The position numbers and the translations under genes were made by a program. A stretch of DNA of 64,000 bases from Streptomyces bluensis (GTDB taxonomy: Bacteria > Actinomycetota > Actinomycetes > Streptomycetales > Streptomycetaceae), in NCBI RefSeq assembly GCF_014650715.1, contig NZ_BMVM01000004.1, positions 310,001 to 374,000 on the forward strand. The letters are read 5' to 3'. The notes under the pieces are model-generated. The model searched no databases. It saw only the letters and a program-made list of their open reading frames with translations, and had not been told where the DNA came from. Shown here in pieces: positions 46,610 through 55,776 of this stretch. Position 1 is the first letter of the stretch, and every line of letters starts with the position of its first letter.

Positions 46610-46741
46610 GGACAAAGTGTGCCGACGTGATCGCACGACGTCACGCCCTTTACCACCTGCACACAGTCGGCACGGGACCGGCGTGCCGCTGGTTTCCGCA
46701 GGTGGGCACCCCTGCATGACTTTTTGCCGCATAATGACCCG

Positions 46742-46758
46742 CAGACATCGGATGTCTG
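46742..46758. promoter_or_regulatory. GntR/FadR-type operator
   Basis: CAGACAT-CGG-ATGTCTG is a perfect 7-bp palindrome with a 3-bp centre, 20 bp before the regulator start, typical of FadR-subfamily sites. It lies in the divergent gap with the NACHT gene. Confidence 0.65.
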
Positions 46759-46777
46759 AGCAACAGGGAGGCACGCC

Positions 46778-47449
46778 ATGGCAGTCACCGATGAGGCGAT
46801 CGAGAAGATCAAGGGAATGATCGTCTCCGGCGCGCTGCGCCCCGGCGACCGCCTGCCGAAAGAGAGCGAGCTCGCGTCCGAGCTCGGACTGTCCCGCAAC
46901 TCGCTGCGCGAGGCGGTCCGGGCGCTGTCGCTGATCCGCATCCTGGACGTACGGCAGGGCGACGGCACCTACGTCACCAGTCTGGACCCGCAGCTGCTGC
47001 TGGAGGCGCTGAGCTTCGTCGTCGACTTCCACCGCGACGACACGGTCCTGGAGTTCCTCGCGGTGCGGCGCATCCTGGAGCCGGCGGCCACCGCGATGGC
47101 GGCCTCCCGCATCAGCGAGCAGCAACTGGACGCGCTGAGCGCCCAGCTGGACAAGCTGGGCGAGACGCCGTCCGTGGAGGAGCTCGTGGCCTGCGACCTG
47201 GACTTCCACCGGGGCATCGTGCAGAGCTCCGGCAACTCGGTGCTCTGCTCCCTGCTGGACGGGCTCTCCGGGCCCACGACCCGGGCCCGGATCTGGCGCG
47301 GCCTCACCCAGGAGGACGCGGTCAGCCGCACGCTCCACGAACACCGCATGATCCTCGCCGCTCTCCGCGACCGCGACGGGGAGGCGGCCCGCTCGTGGGC
47401 CACGGTGCACATCGCGTCGGTGGAGCAGTGGCTGCGCTCGACCCTGTGA
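46778..47449 (+). CDS. GntR-family regulator, FadR subfamily
   Basis: 223 residues. N-terminal winged HTH (LPKESELASELGLSRNSLREAVRAL) and an all-helical FCD ligand domain with metal-type residues (DLDFHRGI, LHEHRMILAAL). FadR-type regulators sense small organic acids; the ligand is unknown. The ATG at 46778 follows AGGGAGG. It is divergent from the NACHT gene and has a palindromic site in its promoter, so autoregulation is likely. Confidence 0.94.
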   Translation: MAVTDEAIEKIKGMIVSGALRPGDRLPKESELASELGLSRNSLREAVRALSLIRILDVRQGDGTYVTSLDPQLLLEALSFVVDFHRDDTVLEFLAVRRILEPAATAMAASRISEQQLDALSAQLDKLGETPSVEELVACDLDFHRGIVQSSGNSVLCSLLDGLSGPTTRARIWRGLTQEDAVSRTLHEHRMILAALRDRDGEAARSWATVHIASVEQWLRSTL

Positions 47450-47603
47450 GCCGCCGGTGACGGCTCGGCTGCCCGTCGGGTGTTCCGGGGTGGCGAACGG
47501 GGCAGTGATCCGTTCACTGCCCCGTGCAAGGGGGCTGCTAAGGCCCCCGTGGCACGCCGTAAGGTTGGGACGTACGCGAGGGCACGTCGGAAGGAGGCGC
47601 TGG

Positions 47604-48590
47604 GTGATCGAGCTGGAGGGAGTTCCCGAGCTGATCGACCCAGTCATGGTGGCCGCGTTCGAAGGCTGGAACGACGCCGGCGACGCCGCTTCCACCGCGG
47701 TCGCGCATCTGGACAGGGAGTGGAAGGGCGAGGTGTTCGCGGCGCTGGACGCCGAGGACTACTACGACTTCCAGGTCAACCGCCCCACGGTGTGGATGGA
47801 CGCGGGCGTACGCAAGATCACCTGGCCGACGACCAGGTTGTCGGTGGTCAGGGTCGGCGGTGAGAAACCCCGGGACCTGGTGCTGGTCCGCGGCATCGAA
47901 CCGTCCATGCGCTGGCGCTCGTTCTGCAACGAACTGCTGGGCTTCGCCCATGAGCTGGGCGTGGAGTTGGTGGTCATCCTGGGCGCCCTGCTCGGCGACA
48001 CCCCGCACACGCGTCCGGTCCCGGTCAGCGGGGTCACGTCCGACCCGGACCTGGCCCGGCGGATGGACCTGGAGGAGACCAAGTACGAGGGCCCCACGGG
48101 CATCGTCGGCATCCTCCAGGAGGCGTGCACGCACGCGGGCGTCCCGGCGGTCTCGCTGTGGGCGGCGGTCCCGCACTACGTGTCGCAGCCACCGAACCCG
48201 AAGGCCACGCTGGCCCTCCTGAACCGCCTGGAGGACCTCATCGACGTACGCATCCCGCTGGGCGAGCTGCCCGAGGACGCGCGCGCGTGGCAGGTGGGCG
48301 TGGACCAGCTGGCCGCCGAGGACAGCGAGGTCGCCGAGTACGTGCAGACGCTGGAGGAGGCCCGGGACACCGCCGAGCTGCCCGAGGCGTCCGGCGAGGC
48401 CATCGCCCGCGAGTTCGAGCGCTATCTGCGCAGACGGGACGTCGGCGGGCCGGGCCCGTCCGCCGGCGGACACGCCACGGCGGACGGCGGCGACACCGCC
48501 CCGTACCTGCGGGACAACCCCGGCGGCCGGACACGCCCGCCGAAGCCGCAGCGGCCGGGACCCGACGACGACGAGTCGTCGGACGACTGA
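47604..48590 (+). CDS. PAC2-family (proteasome assembly chaperone-like) protein
   Basis: A 328-residue PAC2 protein (VAAFEGWNDAGDAASTAVAHL ... LLGFAHELGVELVVILGALLGDTPHTRPV). The family is named for a eukaryotic proteasome assembly chaperone; bacterial members are found in proteasome-bearing and other actinobacteria, and no function is proven. The GTG at 47604 has a perfect AAGGAGG site 6 nt upstream. Orthologous to Rv2125, next to metH in mycobacteria. The C-terminus is disordered and acidic. Confidence 0.92.
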   Translation: MIELEGVPELIDPVMVAAFEGWNDAGDAASTAVAHLDREWKGEVFAALDAEDYYDFQVNRPTVWMDAGVRKITWPTTRLSVVRVGGEKPRDLVLVRGIEPSMRWRSFCNELLGFAHELGVELVVILGALLGDTPHTRPVPVSGVTSDPDLARRMDLEETKYEGPTGIVGILQEACTHAGVPAVSLWAAVPHYVSQPPNPKATLALLNRLEDLIDVRIPLGELPEDARAWQVGVDQLAAEDSEVAEYVQTLEEARDTAELPEASGEAIAREFERYLRRRDVGGPGPSAGGHATADGGDTAPYLRDNPGGRTRPPKPQRPGPDDDESSDD

Positions 48591-48600
48591 GACGCCGGGA

Positions 48601-48629
48601 AGGGGCGGTGCGCATGGCGCACCGCCCCT
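48601..48629. terminator. Bidirectional terminator after the PAC2 gene
   Basis: A 13-bp perfect stem AGGGGCGGTGCGC (48601-48613) with GCGCACCGCCCCT (48617-48629) and an ATG loop, between convergent genes. Confidence 0.85.
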
Positions 48630-48654
48630 CTGGTGTGCTGGGTGTTCGCGCTGC

Positions 48655-49635
48655 TCAGCGCCTGACGGCGACGACGGCGTACGTCGTGTCCGGCGCCGGC
48701 GTGGTGGTGAACCGGGCGTTGGGCAGGTAGAGCGTCCCGTTGTACTCGGCCACGGTGGTCGGCACGTCGAAGTCCGGGTCCGTGACGCGTTTCCGGAAGA
48801 CGCCGCTGGTGCCGTCCGCGGCGAGCGTGAACACGTCGATCGCGTTCTGCCGGTTCTGCACGACGTACAGCGTCCGTCCGATCAGGAGCAGTCCGTCGCC
48901 GTTGGTGAGCGGGGCCGCGTCACCGAGGTCGACCAGTCGGGTGACCCCGGTCCTCGGGTCGACGCGGTGGAGAGCGCCGACCCCGGACTGTACGACGAGA
49001 AGCGCCGTGCCGTCGGGGGTGCGGGTGATGCCGTTGGCGTTCACGACCTCGCCGGGGACCTGACTCCAGTCGCCGCTCAGGCCGACCCTCACGACGTCGT
49101 CCGCGTCCGGCAGCGCACCGCCCCAGCCGAGCGGCAGGGCGTAGAGCGCGGGCTGGTAGGAGTCCGTGAACCAGGCCGTGCGCCCGGTCAGGAACACGTC
49201 GTTGGCGAAGGTCGGGGTCGCCGTGGTGAGCGGGTACGAGGCGAGGATCTCCCCCGTACGGGCGTCCACCACGCGGGCGCCCTCACCGCGCCCGGCGACG
49301 AACAGCCGCCCCCGGTCGTCGAGTTTGAGCCCGACCGACGGCGTTCCGGGTCCGGTCGAGATGATCCGGCCCTCTCCGGTGCGCAGGTCGGCGCGGTATA
49401 TCGAGCCGTCTCCCAGCGAGCCGAGGTAGGCGTACGGGCCGCCGCCGATCGTGATGCCCTCGGGGCGGAAGCCGTCCGGCAGCGGGATCACGCCGGGCCC
49501 GGTCTTCGCCGACCCCACGGCCGCGCCGGCCGGTGATCCGAGGAGCACGGCACCGGCGGTCATGGCTCCGGCCATGAGCATGCCGCGCCGACTGAGGTGG
49601 TGTGCGAAGGCTGAGTGCGGGGGTGCAGGTGCCAC
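48655..49635 (-). CDS. Secreted SMP-30/gluconolactonase-like beta-propeller, Tat signal
   Basis: 326 residues. The signal peptide has a twin arginine (HLSRRGMLMAGAMTAG) and ends near AGAAVG, so export by the Tat system is likely. The mature protein has repeated beta-propeller blades (PEGITIGGGPYAYLGSL, TPSVGLKLDDRGRLFVAG, NANGITRTPDGTALLVV), as in SMP-30 and related lactonases. Metal and substrate residues cannot be assigned. The GTG at 49635 follows GAAGGA. Confidence 0.85.
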   Translation of the reverse strand: MAPAPPHSAFAHHLSRRGMLMAGAMTAGAVLLGSPAGAAVGSAKTGPGVIPLPDGFRPEGITIGGGPYAYLGSLGDGSIYRADLRTGEGRIISTGPGTPSVGLKLDDRGRLFVAGRGEGARVVDARTGEILASYPLTTATPTFANDVFLTGRTAWFTDSYQPALYALPLGWGGALPDADDVVRVGLSGDWSQVPGEVVNANGITRTPDGTALLVVQSGVGALHRVDPRTGVTRLVDLGDAAPLTNGDGLLLIGRTLYVVQNRQNAIDVFTLAADGTSGVFRKRVTDPDFDVPTTVAEYNGTLYLPNARFTTTPAPDTTYAVVAVRR

Positions 49636-49807
49636 TGCGCGTCCTTCCGCGTGGGGACCGGCAGTTGGCCGGTCGGGCGGTCAACTTCCGCTGTCACCCC
49701 ATCACATGTCGCACGCCCCCGCAGCAGTCCACAGTCGTCCGACAGCGTCTCGACAGGGTCCCGACAGCGGTCGGCCGGAAGGTGACGGCACGTCTGCTCC
49801 CTTAGAG

Positions 49808-49852
49808 ACGAAGGGCGCAGGACGGGAGACGACCCCGCCCGGCGCCCTTCGT
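49808..49852 (-). terminator. Terminator after mshC
   Basis: An 11-bp perfect stem ACGAAGGGCGC (49808-49818) with GCGCCCTTCGT (49842-49852), 8 nt past the mshC stop. Confidence 0.75.
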
Positions 49853-49860
49853 GCAACGGC

Positions 49861-51090
49861 CTACAGAGCCACGCCGAGGAGGGCGTCCACCGCACGGGAC
49901 ACGACTCCGGGCGCGCCCTCGTCCGTACCGCCCTGCTCCTTCTGGAGGGCGGCCCAGCGGTCGACCGCGGCGAGCGCGGCCGGGGCGTCCAGGTCGTGGG
50001 CGAGGGCCTCACGGATCTCCTCGACCAACGCCTCCGCGGGCGGGCCGTCGGGCCGTGACACGGCGGCGCGCCAGCGGTCGAGCCGCGCGACGGCGTCCGC
50101 GAGGACCTGGTCGGTCCACTCCCAGTCGGAGCGGTAGTGGTGGGCGAGCAGGGCGAGCCGTATGGCCGCGGAGTCGACGCCGCTGCGCCGCAGCGTGGAC
50201 ACGAAGACGAGATTGCCCTTCGACTTCGACATCTTCTCGCCGTCGAGAGCGACCATCCCGGCGTGCACGTACGCCTTGGCCATGGGGAACTCACCGGTCA
50301 GCACCTGGGCGTGCGAGGCGCCCATCTCGTGGTGCGGGAAGACGAGGTCCGATCCCCCGCCCTGGACGTCGAAGCCCATGCCGAGATGGTCGAGGGCGAT
50401 GGCGACACACTCGATGTGCCAGCCGGGCCGGCCGCGGCCGAGCGAGCCGCCGTCCCAGCTCGGCTCGCCCTCACGGGCGGCCATCCAGAGCATCGGGTCG
50501 AGCGGGTTCTTCTTGCCCGGGCGTTCCGGGTCGCCCCCTCGCTCGGCGGAGAGCAGGCGCATCGCGGCAGCGTCCAGGTTGGACACCCTGCCGAAGTTCG
50601 GGTCGGCCTCGACGGAGAAGTAGATGTCACCTTCGAGCTCGTACGCGGCGCCGGCTTCCCGTAGCCGCTCCACGAGCGGGACGATCCCCGGTATGGCCTC
50701 GACGGCACCGATGTAGTGCTGCGGGGGCAGCATCCGCAGGGCGGTCATGTCCTCGCGGAAGAGGGCGGTCTCCCTCTCGGCGAGGCCCGTCCAGTCGATG
50801 CCGTCGCGGTCCGCGCGTTCCAGCAGCGGATCGTCGACGTCGGTGACGTTCTGCACGTAGTGAACCTGCCGCTTGGTGTCGAGCCACACGCGCTGCACGA
50901 GGTCGAACGCGTTGTAGGTCGCCGCGTGACCCATGTGGGTCGCGTCGTAGGGAGTGATCCCGCAGACGTAGAGACGGGCGACGGGACCGGGGTCGAGGGA
51001 GACCAGACCGCCGGTCGCGGTGTCGTGGATCCGGAGGTCGCGGCCCTTGCCGGGCAGGGCGGGGACCTCAGAAGCGGGCCAGGCATGCAT
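49861..51090 (-). CDS. mshC: L-cysteine:glucosaminyl-inositol ligase MshC (mycothiol synthesis)
   Basis: A 409-residue cysteinyl-tRNA synthetase paralogue that joins Cys to GlcN-Ins using ATP. It has the zinc-binding YVCGIT Cys, the HIGH-like motif THMGHA and [10 protein letters not shown]. At 409 residues it lacks the tRNA-binding C-terminal domain of a true CysRS, which separates it from cysS. Third last step of mycothiol biosynthesis. It follows the SCO1664/DUF3090/phosphatase trio, the same order as Rv2135c to Rv2130c. Confidence 0.96.
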   Translation of the reverse strand: MHAWPASEVPALPGKGRDLRIHDTATGGLVSLDPGPVARLYVCGITPYDATHMGHAATYNAFDLVQRVWLDTKRQVHYVQNVTDVDDPLLERADRDGIDWTGLAERETALFREDMTALRMLPPQHYIGAVEAIPGIVPLVERLREAGAAYELEGDIYFSVEADPNFGRVSNLDAAAMRLLSAERGGDPERPGKKNPLDPMLWMAAREGEPSWDGGSLGRGRPGWHIECVAIALDHLGMGFDVQGGGSDLVFPHHEMGASHAQVLTGEFPMAKAYVHAGMVALDGEKMSKSKGNLVFVSTLRRSGVDSAAIRLALLAHHYRSDWEWTDQVLADAVARLDRWRAAVSRPDGPPAEALVEEIREALAHDLDAPAALAAVDRWAALQKEQGGTDEGAPGVVSRAVDALLGVAL

Positions 51091-51240
51091 GTCATGAGCC
51101 TAACCGGACGGAAGTTCCGCATACGAACCGGACCGGGCCGGATGGCCGGGACGGCACTCTTGCGCAAACCTTCCGGGTATGCGGGGCGGCGCGCGGGGGC
51201 CCTGGATCGTGGTGGTCGCTCGTGCGGTTCCCCGCGGGTC

Positions 51241-52059
51241 TCAGACCGGAGGCCAGGGGATCGCCGGCCACTCGCCGCTCGGCTCCGGGTGGGTGCCGGA
51301 AGTGAGCAGTGCCTCGACCCGTGCACGGGTGGCGTCCAGTTCGGCGGTGGTGATCAGCTCCGCCAGCCGCAGCGCCAGCGCGCCGCCCTCGCCCAGGTCG
51401 ACCCGCAGCGTGGTCAGCACCTCGGTCGCCTCCTCCGTGAGGGGCTCCCCCGCCCACCCCCACAGCAGGGTGCGCAGCTTGTTCTCGACGTTGAAGGTGA
51501 CCCCGTGGTCGATGCCGTACAACCGGCCCCCGTCGGCCGGAAGCAGATGGCCGCCCTTGCGGTCGGCGTTGTTGATGACCGCGTCGAGGACGGCGAGCCG
51601 CCGCAACCGCGCGTCGTCGGCGTGCACCAGCAGAGCGGTCTTCCCGTCGCCGACCTCGGCGAACCCGATCGCCTTCCAGCCGTCCCCCGGCTCCTCCCCG
51701 TCCACGAGGGCGAGGAGCTCGTCACCGGGCTGCCCGTCTACCCACAGCTGGCACATGCCCTCGCCGTACGGACCGTCGCGCAGCACCGTGGGCGGTACGA
51801 GCCCCCATCCGGTCGCCTCGGAGACCTCGTAGGCCGCGACCTCGCGCTGGGCGAGCGTGCCGTCGGGGAAGTCCCACAGCGGTCGCTCGCCCGCGACGGG
51901 CTTGTAGACGCAGGCGGCCTGCCTGCCCTCGTAGGCCACCGTGCAGTACAGCGCCGCGTTGGACGCCTCCCGGATGCGGCCGCGCACCGTCAGCTCGCCC
52001 TCGGCGAGCAGTGCGGCGGAGGTCAGGCTCCGCGGCGGTATCCGTTCTGGCGCGGACAT
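51241..52059 (-). CDS. SCO1664-family protein, PI3/4-kinase-like
   Basis: A 272-residue actinobacterial protein. Sequence features fit the phosphatidylinositol 3/4-kinase-like fold noted for this family: an AACVYKPVAGERPLWDFP lysine region, and DAVINNADRKGGHLL plus YGIDHGVTFNVENKL, which resemble the catalytic HxxN and DHG/DxG motifs. Substrate unknown. The ATG at 52059 follows GAGGGA; the start overlaps the end of the DUF3090 gene by 37 bp. Confidence 0.9.
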   Translation of the reverse strand: MSAPERIPPRSLTSAALLAEGELTVRGRIREASNAALYCTVAYEGRQAACVYKPVAGERPLWDFPDGTLAQREVAAYEVSEATGWGLVPPTVLRDGPYGEGMCQLWVDGQPGDELLALVDGEEPGDGWKAIGFAEVGDGKTALLVHADDARLRRLAVLDAVINNADRKGGHLLPADGGRLYGIDHGVTFNVENKLRTLLWGWAGEPLTEEATEVLTTLRVDLGEGGALALRLAELITTAELDATRARVEALLTSGTHPEPSGEWPAIPWPPV

Positions 52060-52613
52060 ACGTGTCCCTCCGGGTCGAGCGGCAGGCTGCACAGCGGGCA
52101 CGGCGGGCGTCCCGCGTTGACGACGTCGAGGGCGCGCTTGGCGAACGCTCTGGCCTGCGCGCCGGTGAGCCGGACGCGGAGCATCGGCGGACCGTTCTCC
52201 TCGTCCTGGAGCAACCGTTCCTCGGCCTCGGCCAGGTCCTCCTCGGAGTCGGCGTCCAGCTCCACCAGAGCCTGCGCCTCGACGATCATGCGTTGCTCGT
52301 CACCGTCCCAGGCCAGCGCCATCGTGCCGACCCGGAACTCCTCCTCGATCGGCGTGTCCAGCGGAGCCGTGTCGGGGACCTCGCTGGGGGCCACGGCCGG
52401 GACGGCGGCGCTGCCGCCACTGCGCCGTACGACCTCGTCGAGCAACTCGTCCATTCTCTCGGCGAGGGCGGCCACCTGGGTCTTCTCCAGGGCGACGCTG
52501 GTGACGCGCTGACCTGCGGTGGCCTGCAGGAAGAAGGTACGGCGCCCGGGCAACCCGACCGTACCGGCCACGAAGCGGTCCGGGGGGTCGTAGAGGAACA
52601 CCTGACGGGACAC
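52023..52613 (-). CDS. DUF3090 protein with C-terminal zinc knuckle
   Basis: A 196-residue DUF3090 protein (FLYDPPDRFVAGTVGLPGRRTFFLQA). The C-terminus carries CPLCSLPLDPEGHVC, a three-Cys zinc-knuckle-like motif. Function unknown; it is nearly always next to the SCO1664-type kinase and a histidine phosphatase, with which it is coupled here by overlap. The start is GTG at 52613. Confidence 0.92.
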   Translation of the reverse strand: MSRQVFLYDPPDRFVAGTVGLPGRRTFFLQATAGQRVTSVALEKTQVAALAERMDELLDEVVRRSGGSAAVPAVAPSEVPDTAPLDTPIEEEFRVGTMALAWDGDEQRMIVEAQALVELDADSEEDLAEAEERLLQDEENGPPMLRVRLTGAQARAFAKRALDVVNAGRPPCPLCSLPLDPEGHVCPRQNGYRRGA

Positions 52614-52709
52614 GTCCTGTCTCCATTGGAATCGACGTCGGGACCGACCGCCGCGGCTACTGTCACGTGCTGTACCGCTGCGACCGCTTCACCCTACTGC
52701 GGTTGACGA

Positions 52710-53396
52710 TCACGGTGCGCCCGCATCGCCCCCGACCGGAGCGTCGGGGCTCGGCGGCTCCTCCCGGGGGGCAAGTGACGCGAAATCCCCGGTGTCGCCG
52801 AGGCGAACGAGAAACGGTCGCAGCCGGGTGTAGCGGATCGCGGTGATGGAACACGGTTCCACGGAGATCCTCTGGAAGAGGTCGAGATGGAGTCCGAGCG
52901 CGTCCGCCACAAGGGACTTGATGATGTCGCCGTGCGAGCACATGACGTACACGGCGTCGGCGCCGTGATCGCGCTCCACGCGCGCGTTCCACTCGCGTAC
53001 GGCCGCCACGGCACGGTCCTGCATCGCCCGCATCGACTCGCCGCCGGGGAACTCGGCCGCCGACGGATACGCCTGGACGACCTGCATCAGCGGCTCGTCC
53101 TTGAGCTCGGCGAGCTTGCGGCCGGACCAGTCGCCGTAGTGGGCCTCTCCGATGCGTTCGTCGGTGTGCGCGCTGAGGTCCGGGCGGGCGTCGAGAAGTG
53201 GCTGGATCGTCTCCTGGCAGCGCTGCAGCGGGCTGGTGACCACCTCGGAGACCGGCAGCCCGGCGAGGCGACCGGGCAACGCGGCGGCCTGCGCGGCTCC
53301 GCGTTCGTCCAGGGCGACGCCGGGCGTCCACCCGGCGAGCAGCCCCGAGGTGTTGGCGGTGGACCGTCCGTGCCGGACGAGGATCAACGTGGGCAT
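52710..53396 (-). CDS. Histidine phosphatase (phosphoglycerate mutase-like)
   Basis: 228 residues. The RHG motif is intact (LILVRHGRSTAN, catalytic His), with the second His in MCSHGDIIKSL and the GEAHYGDWSGRKL segment. It belongs to the MSMEG_4193/Rv2135c subfamily. Not a glycolytic mutase by context; the substrate is unknown. First gene of the trio with DUF3090 and the SCO1664 protein. The ATG at 53396 is chosen because the domain starts right after it. Confidence 0.93.
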   Translation of the reverse strand: MPTLILVRHGRSTANTSGLLAGWTPGVALDERGAAQAAALPGRLAGLPVSEVVTSPLQRCQETIQPLLDARPDLSAHTDERIGEAHYGDWSGRKLAELKDEPLMQVVQAYPSAAEFPGGESMRAMQDRAVAAVREWNARVERDHGADAVYVMCSHGDIIKSLVADALGLHLDLFQRISVEPCSITAIRYTRLRPFLVRLGDTGDFASLAPREEPPSPDAPVGGDAGAP

Positions 53397-53527
53397 GCCG
53401 CCCAGCGTAAGCGTCCGACGGGGTGCGCCGGCCACCGTACGGCGGGACTACTGCGTCACGGCCCCACGGCGGTGCCGTACGCCCGACGCCGCGCACTCGT
53501 GCTCCACGCGCGCGTGCCGTCCGGGCG

Positions 53528-54316
53528 TTACGCGAACTCGGCGGAGGCGGTCGCCGGTCCGCCCAGGGCGTCGCGGCGCTCGGGCATCTTCAGGGAGACC
53601 ATGCGGCGCCAGCCGCCGAGGCGCTCGTACAGGTAGACGGCGTGGATGCCGGCGGCGAGGACGGCGGACTTGGCCTTCGGCCAGCCGAGGATGCGGCCCA
53701 TGTCGGCCATCACGGCGAGACTGACGTCCCGGTAGACGCGGATCTCGGCGCGGGCGCACTCGCGGAGGGTGCGCTGGATCACGCGGCCGTGGCCCGCGGC
53801 CGCGAAGCGCAGCAACTCCTCGTGGCAGTACGCGAGGTGGTTGTCCTCGTCGTTGGAGATCATCCTGACCGCGCGCCCGATGTCGGGGTGGTCGGCGAAG
53901 TACGTGCGGAGGAGCTCCATCTCCTCGGAGGCGCGCTGTTCGGTGACCCTGCTGTGGGCCAGGTAGATGACGATGTCCTGCACGGTGAGTGGCTGGTCGC
54001 CCTTGAGTTTCTCGTGGGCGAGGCCGATGCCGCTCTGTTCCAGGAGCATGGTGTAGTCGGTGGCGGGCGGGACCTCGACGGGTTCGAGGCCGCGCTTCTT
54101 CATGAGGGCGTTGAAGATGCGCCCGTGCTTGTCCTCGTCGGCGCCGTGGCGGGTGATCTTGGCTGCGAGCGCGCGCTCGCTCTGCGGGACGAGCGCGGCG
54201 ATGCGGGCGTTCTCCCAGCCTCCCTGCGACTCCCCGCTGGCCGCGATGGAGCAGAACAGCCGGAACGACTCGTCGTTGTCGAGGATCTCCTGGAACAGAC
54301 TCTTGGCCGAAAGCAT
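53528..54316 (-). CDS. Ferritin-like diiron protein
   Basis: 262 residues, mostly helical. Two ExxH motifs, EDKHGRIF and EDNHLAYCHEE, plus acidic residues in EQRASEEMELL, are consistent with a carboxylate-bridged diiron site in a ferritin-like four-helix bundle. A C-terminal extension of ~70 residues has a hydrophobic helix (VLAAGIHAVYLYERL). Function unknown; relatives include diiron hydroxylases. The ATG at 54316 follows AGAGGTG. Confidence 0.85.
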   Translation of the reverse strand: MLSAKSLFQEILDNDESFRLFCSIAASGESQGGWENARIAALVPQSERALAAKITRHGADEDKHGRIFNALMKKRGLEPVEVPPATDYTMLLEQSGIGLAHEKLKGDQPLTVQDIVIYLAHSRVTEQRASEEMELLRTYFADHPDIGRAVRMISNDEDNHLAYCHEELLRFAAAGHGRVIQRTLRECARAEIRVYRDVSLAVMADMGRILGWPKAKSAVLAAGIHAVYLYERLGGWRRMVSLKMPERRDALGGPATASAEFA

Positions 54317-54550
54317 CTGAGGCACCTCTCTGCAGGGTTCCGCGAAGAACGAGTCAAATGCGGTGACAGGGGTGCGGCAACATGTGTGTCGGACAAATCC
54401 ACCGAACGGCGGGGGTGCGGGCTCCCAGGGGGTTCCGTAACCAAGCGGTGTGACGAGGCGTTGTGTCCGGTGACGGCCGTGGCGGGGAAGACCCCCCGAG
54501 CCCCCACCACGGCCGCGGAAACCTTTCCCTCTGCGGTTGCGAGCCCCGGG

Positions 54551-55606
54551 CTATGCGAGCCCGGACCGCTCCAGGGCCTCGGAGCCGGCCCGGAGCGAGG
54601 CGATCCGCTCCTCCAGCGTGAAGCCGGCGGGCGCGAGCGTGAGTGTGGTGACCCCGGCCTCGGCGTAGGCCTTCATACGGTCGGCGATGCGGTCGACGGA
54701 GCCGAGCAGCGTGGTCTGGTCGATCAACTCGTGCGGGACGGCCGCCGCCGCACCCGCCTTGTCACCGGCCAGGTACTTGTCCTGGATCTCGGCGGCCTCC
54801 TTCTCGTAGCCCATGCGCTGGGCGAGCTGGTTGTAGAAGTTCTGCTTGCGGCTGCCCATGCCACCGACGTACAGCGCGGTGTAGGGGCGGAAGGTGTCGG
54901 CGAGGGCGGTCACGTCCTTGTCGTCGCCGGAGGCGAGGGGCAGGGTCGGGCAGACGTCGAAGCCGTCGAGGGTCTTGCCCGCCTTCTCCCGGCCCGCGCG
55001 CAGGTGGGTGATCGCGGTCTCTTCGAGGTGGGCCGCGGACGGGAAGATGAGAAGCGCCCCGTCGGCGATCTCACCGGTCTGCTCCAGGTTCTTCGGGCCG
55101 ATGGCGGCGATGTAGAGCGGGATGTGCTCGCGCTGCGGGTGCACGGTCAGCTTGATCGGCTTGCCCGGGCCGCCGGGCAGGGGCAGGGTCCAGTGCTCGC
55201 CCTCGTACGAGAGCCGCTCGCGGGTCATCGCCCTGCGGATGATCTCGACGTACTCGCGGGTGCGGGCGAGGGGCTTGTCGAACTTCACTCCGTACCAGCC
55301 CTCGGAGACCTGAGGTCCGGAGACGCCGAGACCGAGGCGGAAACGGCCGCCGGAGAGGGAGTCCAGGGTGGCCGCGGTCATCGCGGTCATCGCGGGCTGG
55401 CGGGCCGGGATCTGGAAGATGGCGGAGCCGACGTCGATGCGGGTGGTCTGGGCGGCGACCCAGGTGAGTACGGTGGCCGCGTCCGAGCCGTAGGCCTCGG
55501 CGGCCCAGCACACGGCGTAGCCCAGCCGATCGGCTTCCTGAGCCACGGCGAGATTGTCCGCGTCCATTCCGGCGCCCCAGTAGCCGAGGTTGATCCCGAG
55601 CTGCAT
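54551..55606 (-). CDS. F420-dependent luciferase-like oxidoreductase
   Basis: A 351-residue LLM-class enzyme with the bacterial-luciferase TIM barrel: MQLGINLGYWG, LSGGRFRLGLGVSG, PLYIAAIGPKNLEQTGEIADG. It resembles mycobacterial F420-dependent oxidoreductases; the substrate is unknown. GGTAAGGGGAAGG precedes the ATG. Divergent from the aldo-keto reductase gene. Confidence 0.92.
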   Translation of the reverse strand: MQLGINLGYWGAGMDADNLAVAQEADRLGYAVCWAAEAYGSDAATVLTWVAAQTTRIDVGSAIFQIPARQPAMTAMTAATLDSLSGGRFRLGLGVSGPQVSEGWYGVKFDKPLARTREYVEIIRRAMTRERLSYEGEHWTLPLPGGPGKPIKLTVHPQREHIPLYIAAIGPKNLEQTGEIADGALLIFPSAAHLEETAITHLRAGREKAGKTLDGFDVCPTLPLASGDDKDVTALADTFRPYTALYVGGMGSRKQNFYNQLAQRMGYEKEAAEIQDKYLAGDKAGAAAAVPHELIDQTTLLGSVDRIADRMKAYAEAGVTTLTLAPAGFTLEERIASLRAGSEALERSGLA

Positions 55607-55725
55607 GGCCTTCCCCTTACCGATCAGTAACGTCGCTTGTGGCGTCGACAGTAGCGTGGGTGAGGGTGCGCTGTCGGCCTGAACCCCCGGGATGGGACGG
55701 GTAGGGGCGGCGGGGGCGAGGGTCG

Positions 55726-55734
55726 GTTGTCCAC
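55726..55734 (+). promoter_or_regulatory. Single DnaA-box match
   Basis: TTGTCCACA, the preferred Streptomyces DnaA box, occurs once, 43 bp before the aldo-keto reductase start. One 9-mer alone may be chance. Confidence 0.35.
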
Positions 55735-55776
55735 AGGCTTTCCACGCGGCGAGTTCCGGACAGTAGTGTCGCGTTC

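Noticed and set aside
49861..51090. Cysteinyl-tRNA synthetase
   Set aside because: Length 409 without the tRNA-binding C-terminal domain, and synteny with Rv2130c, indicate MshC.
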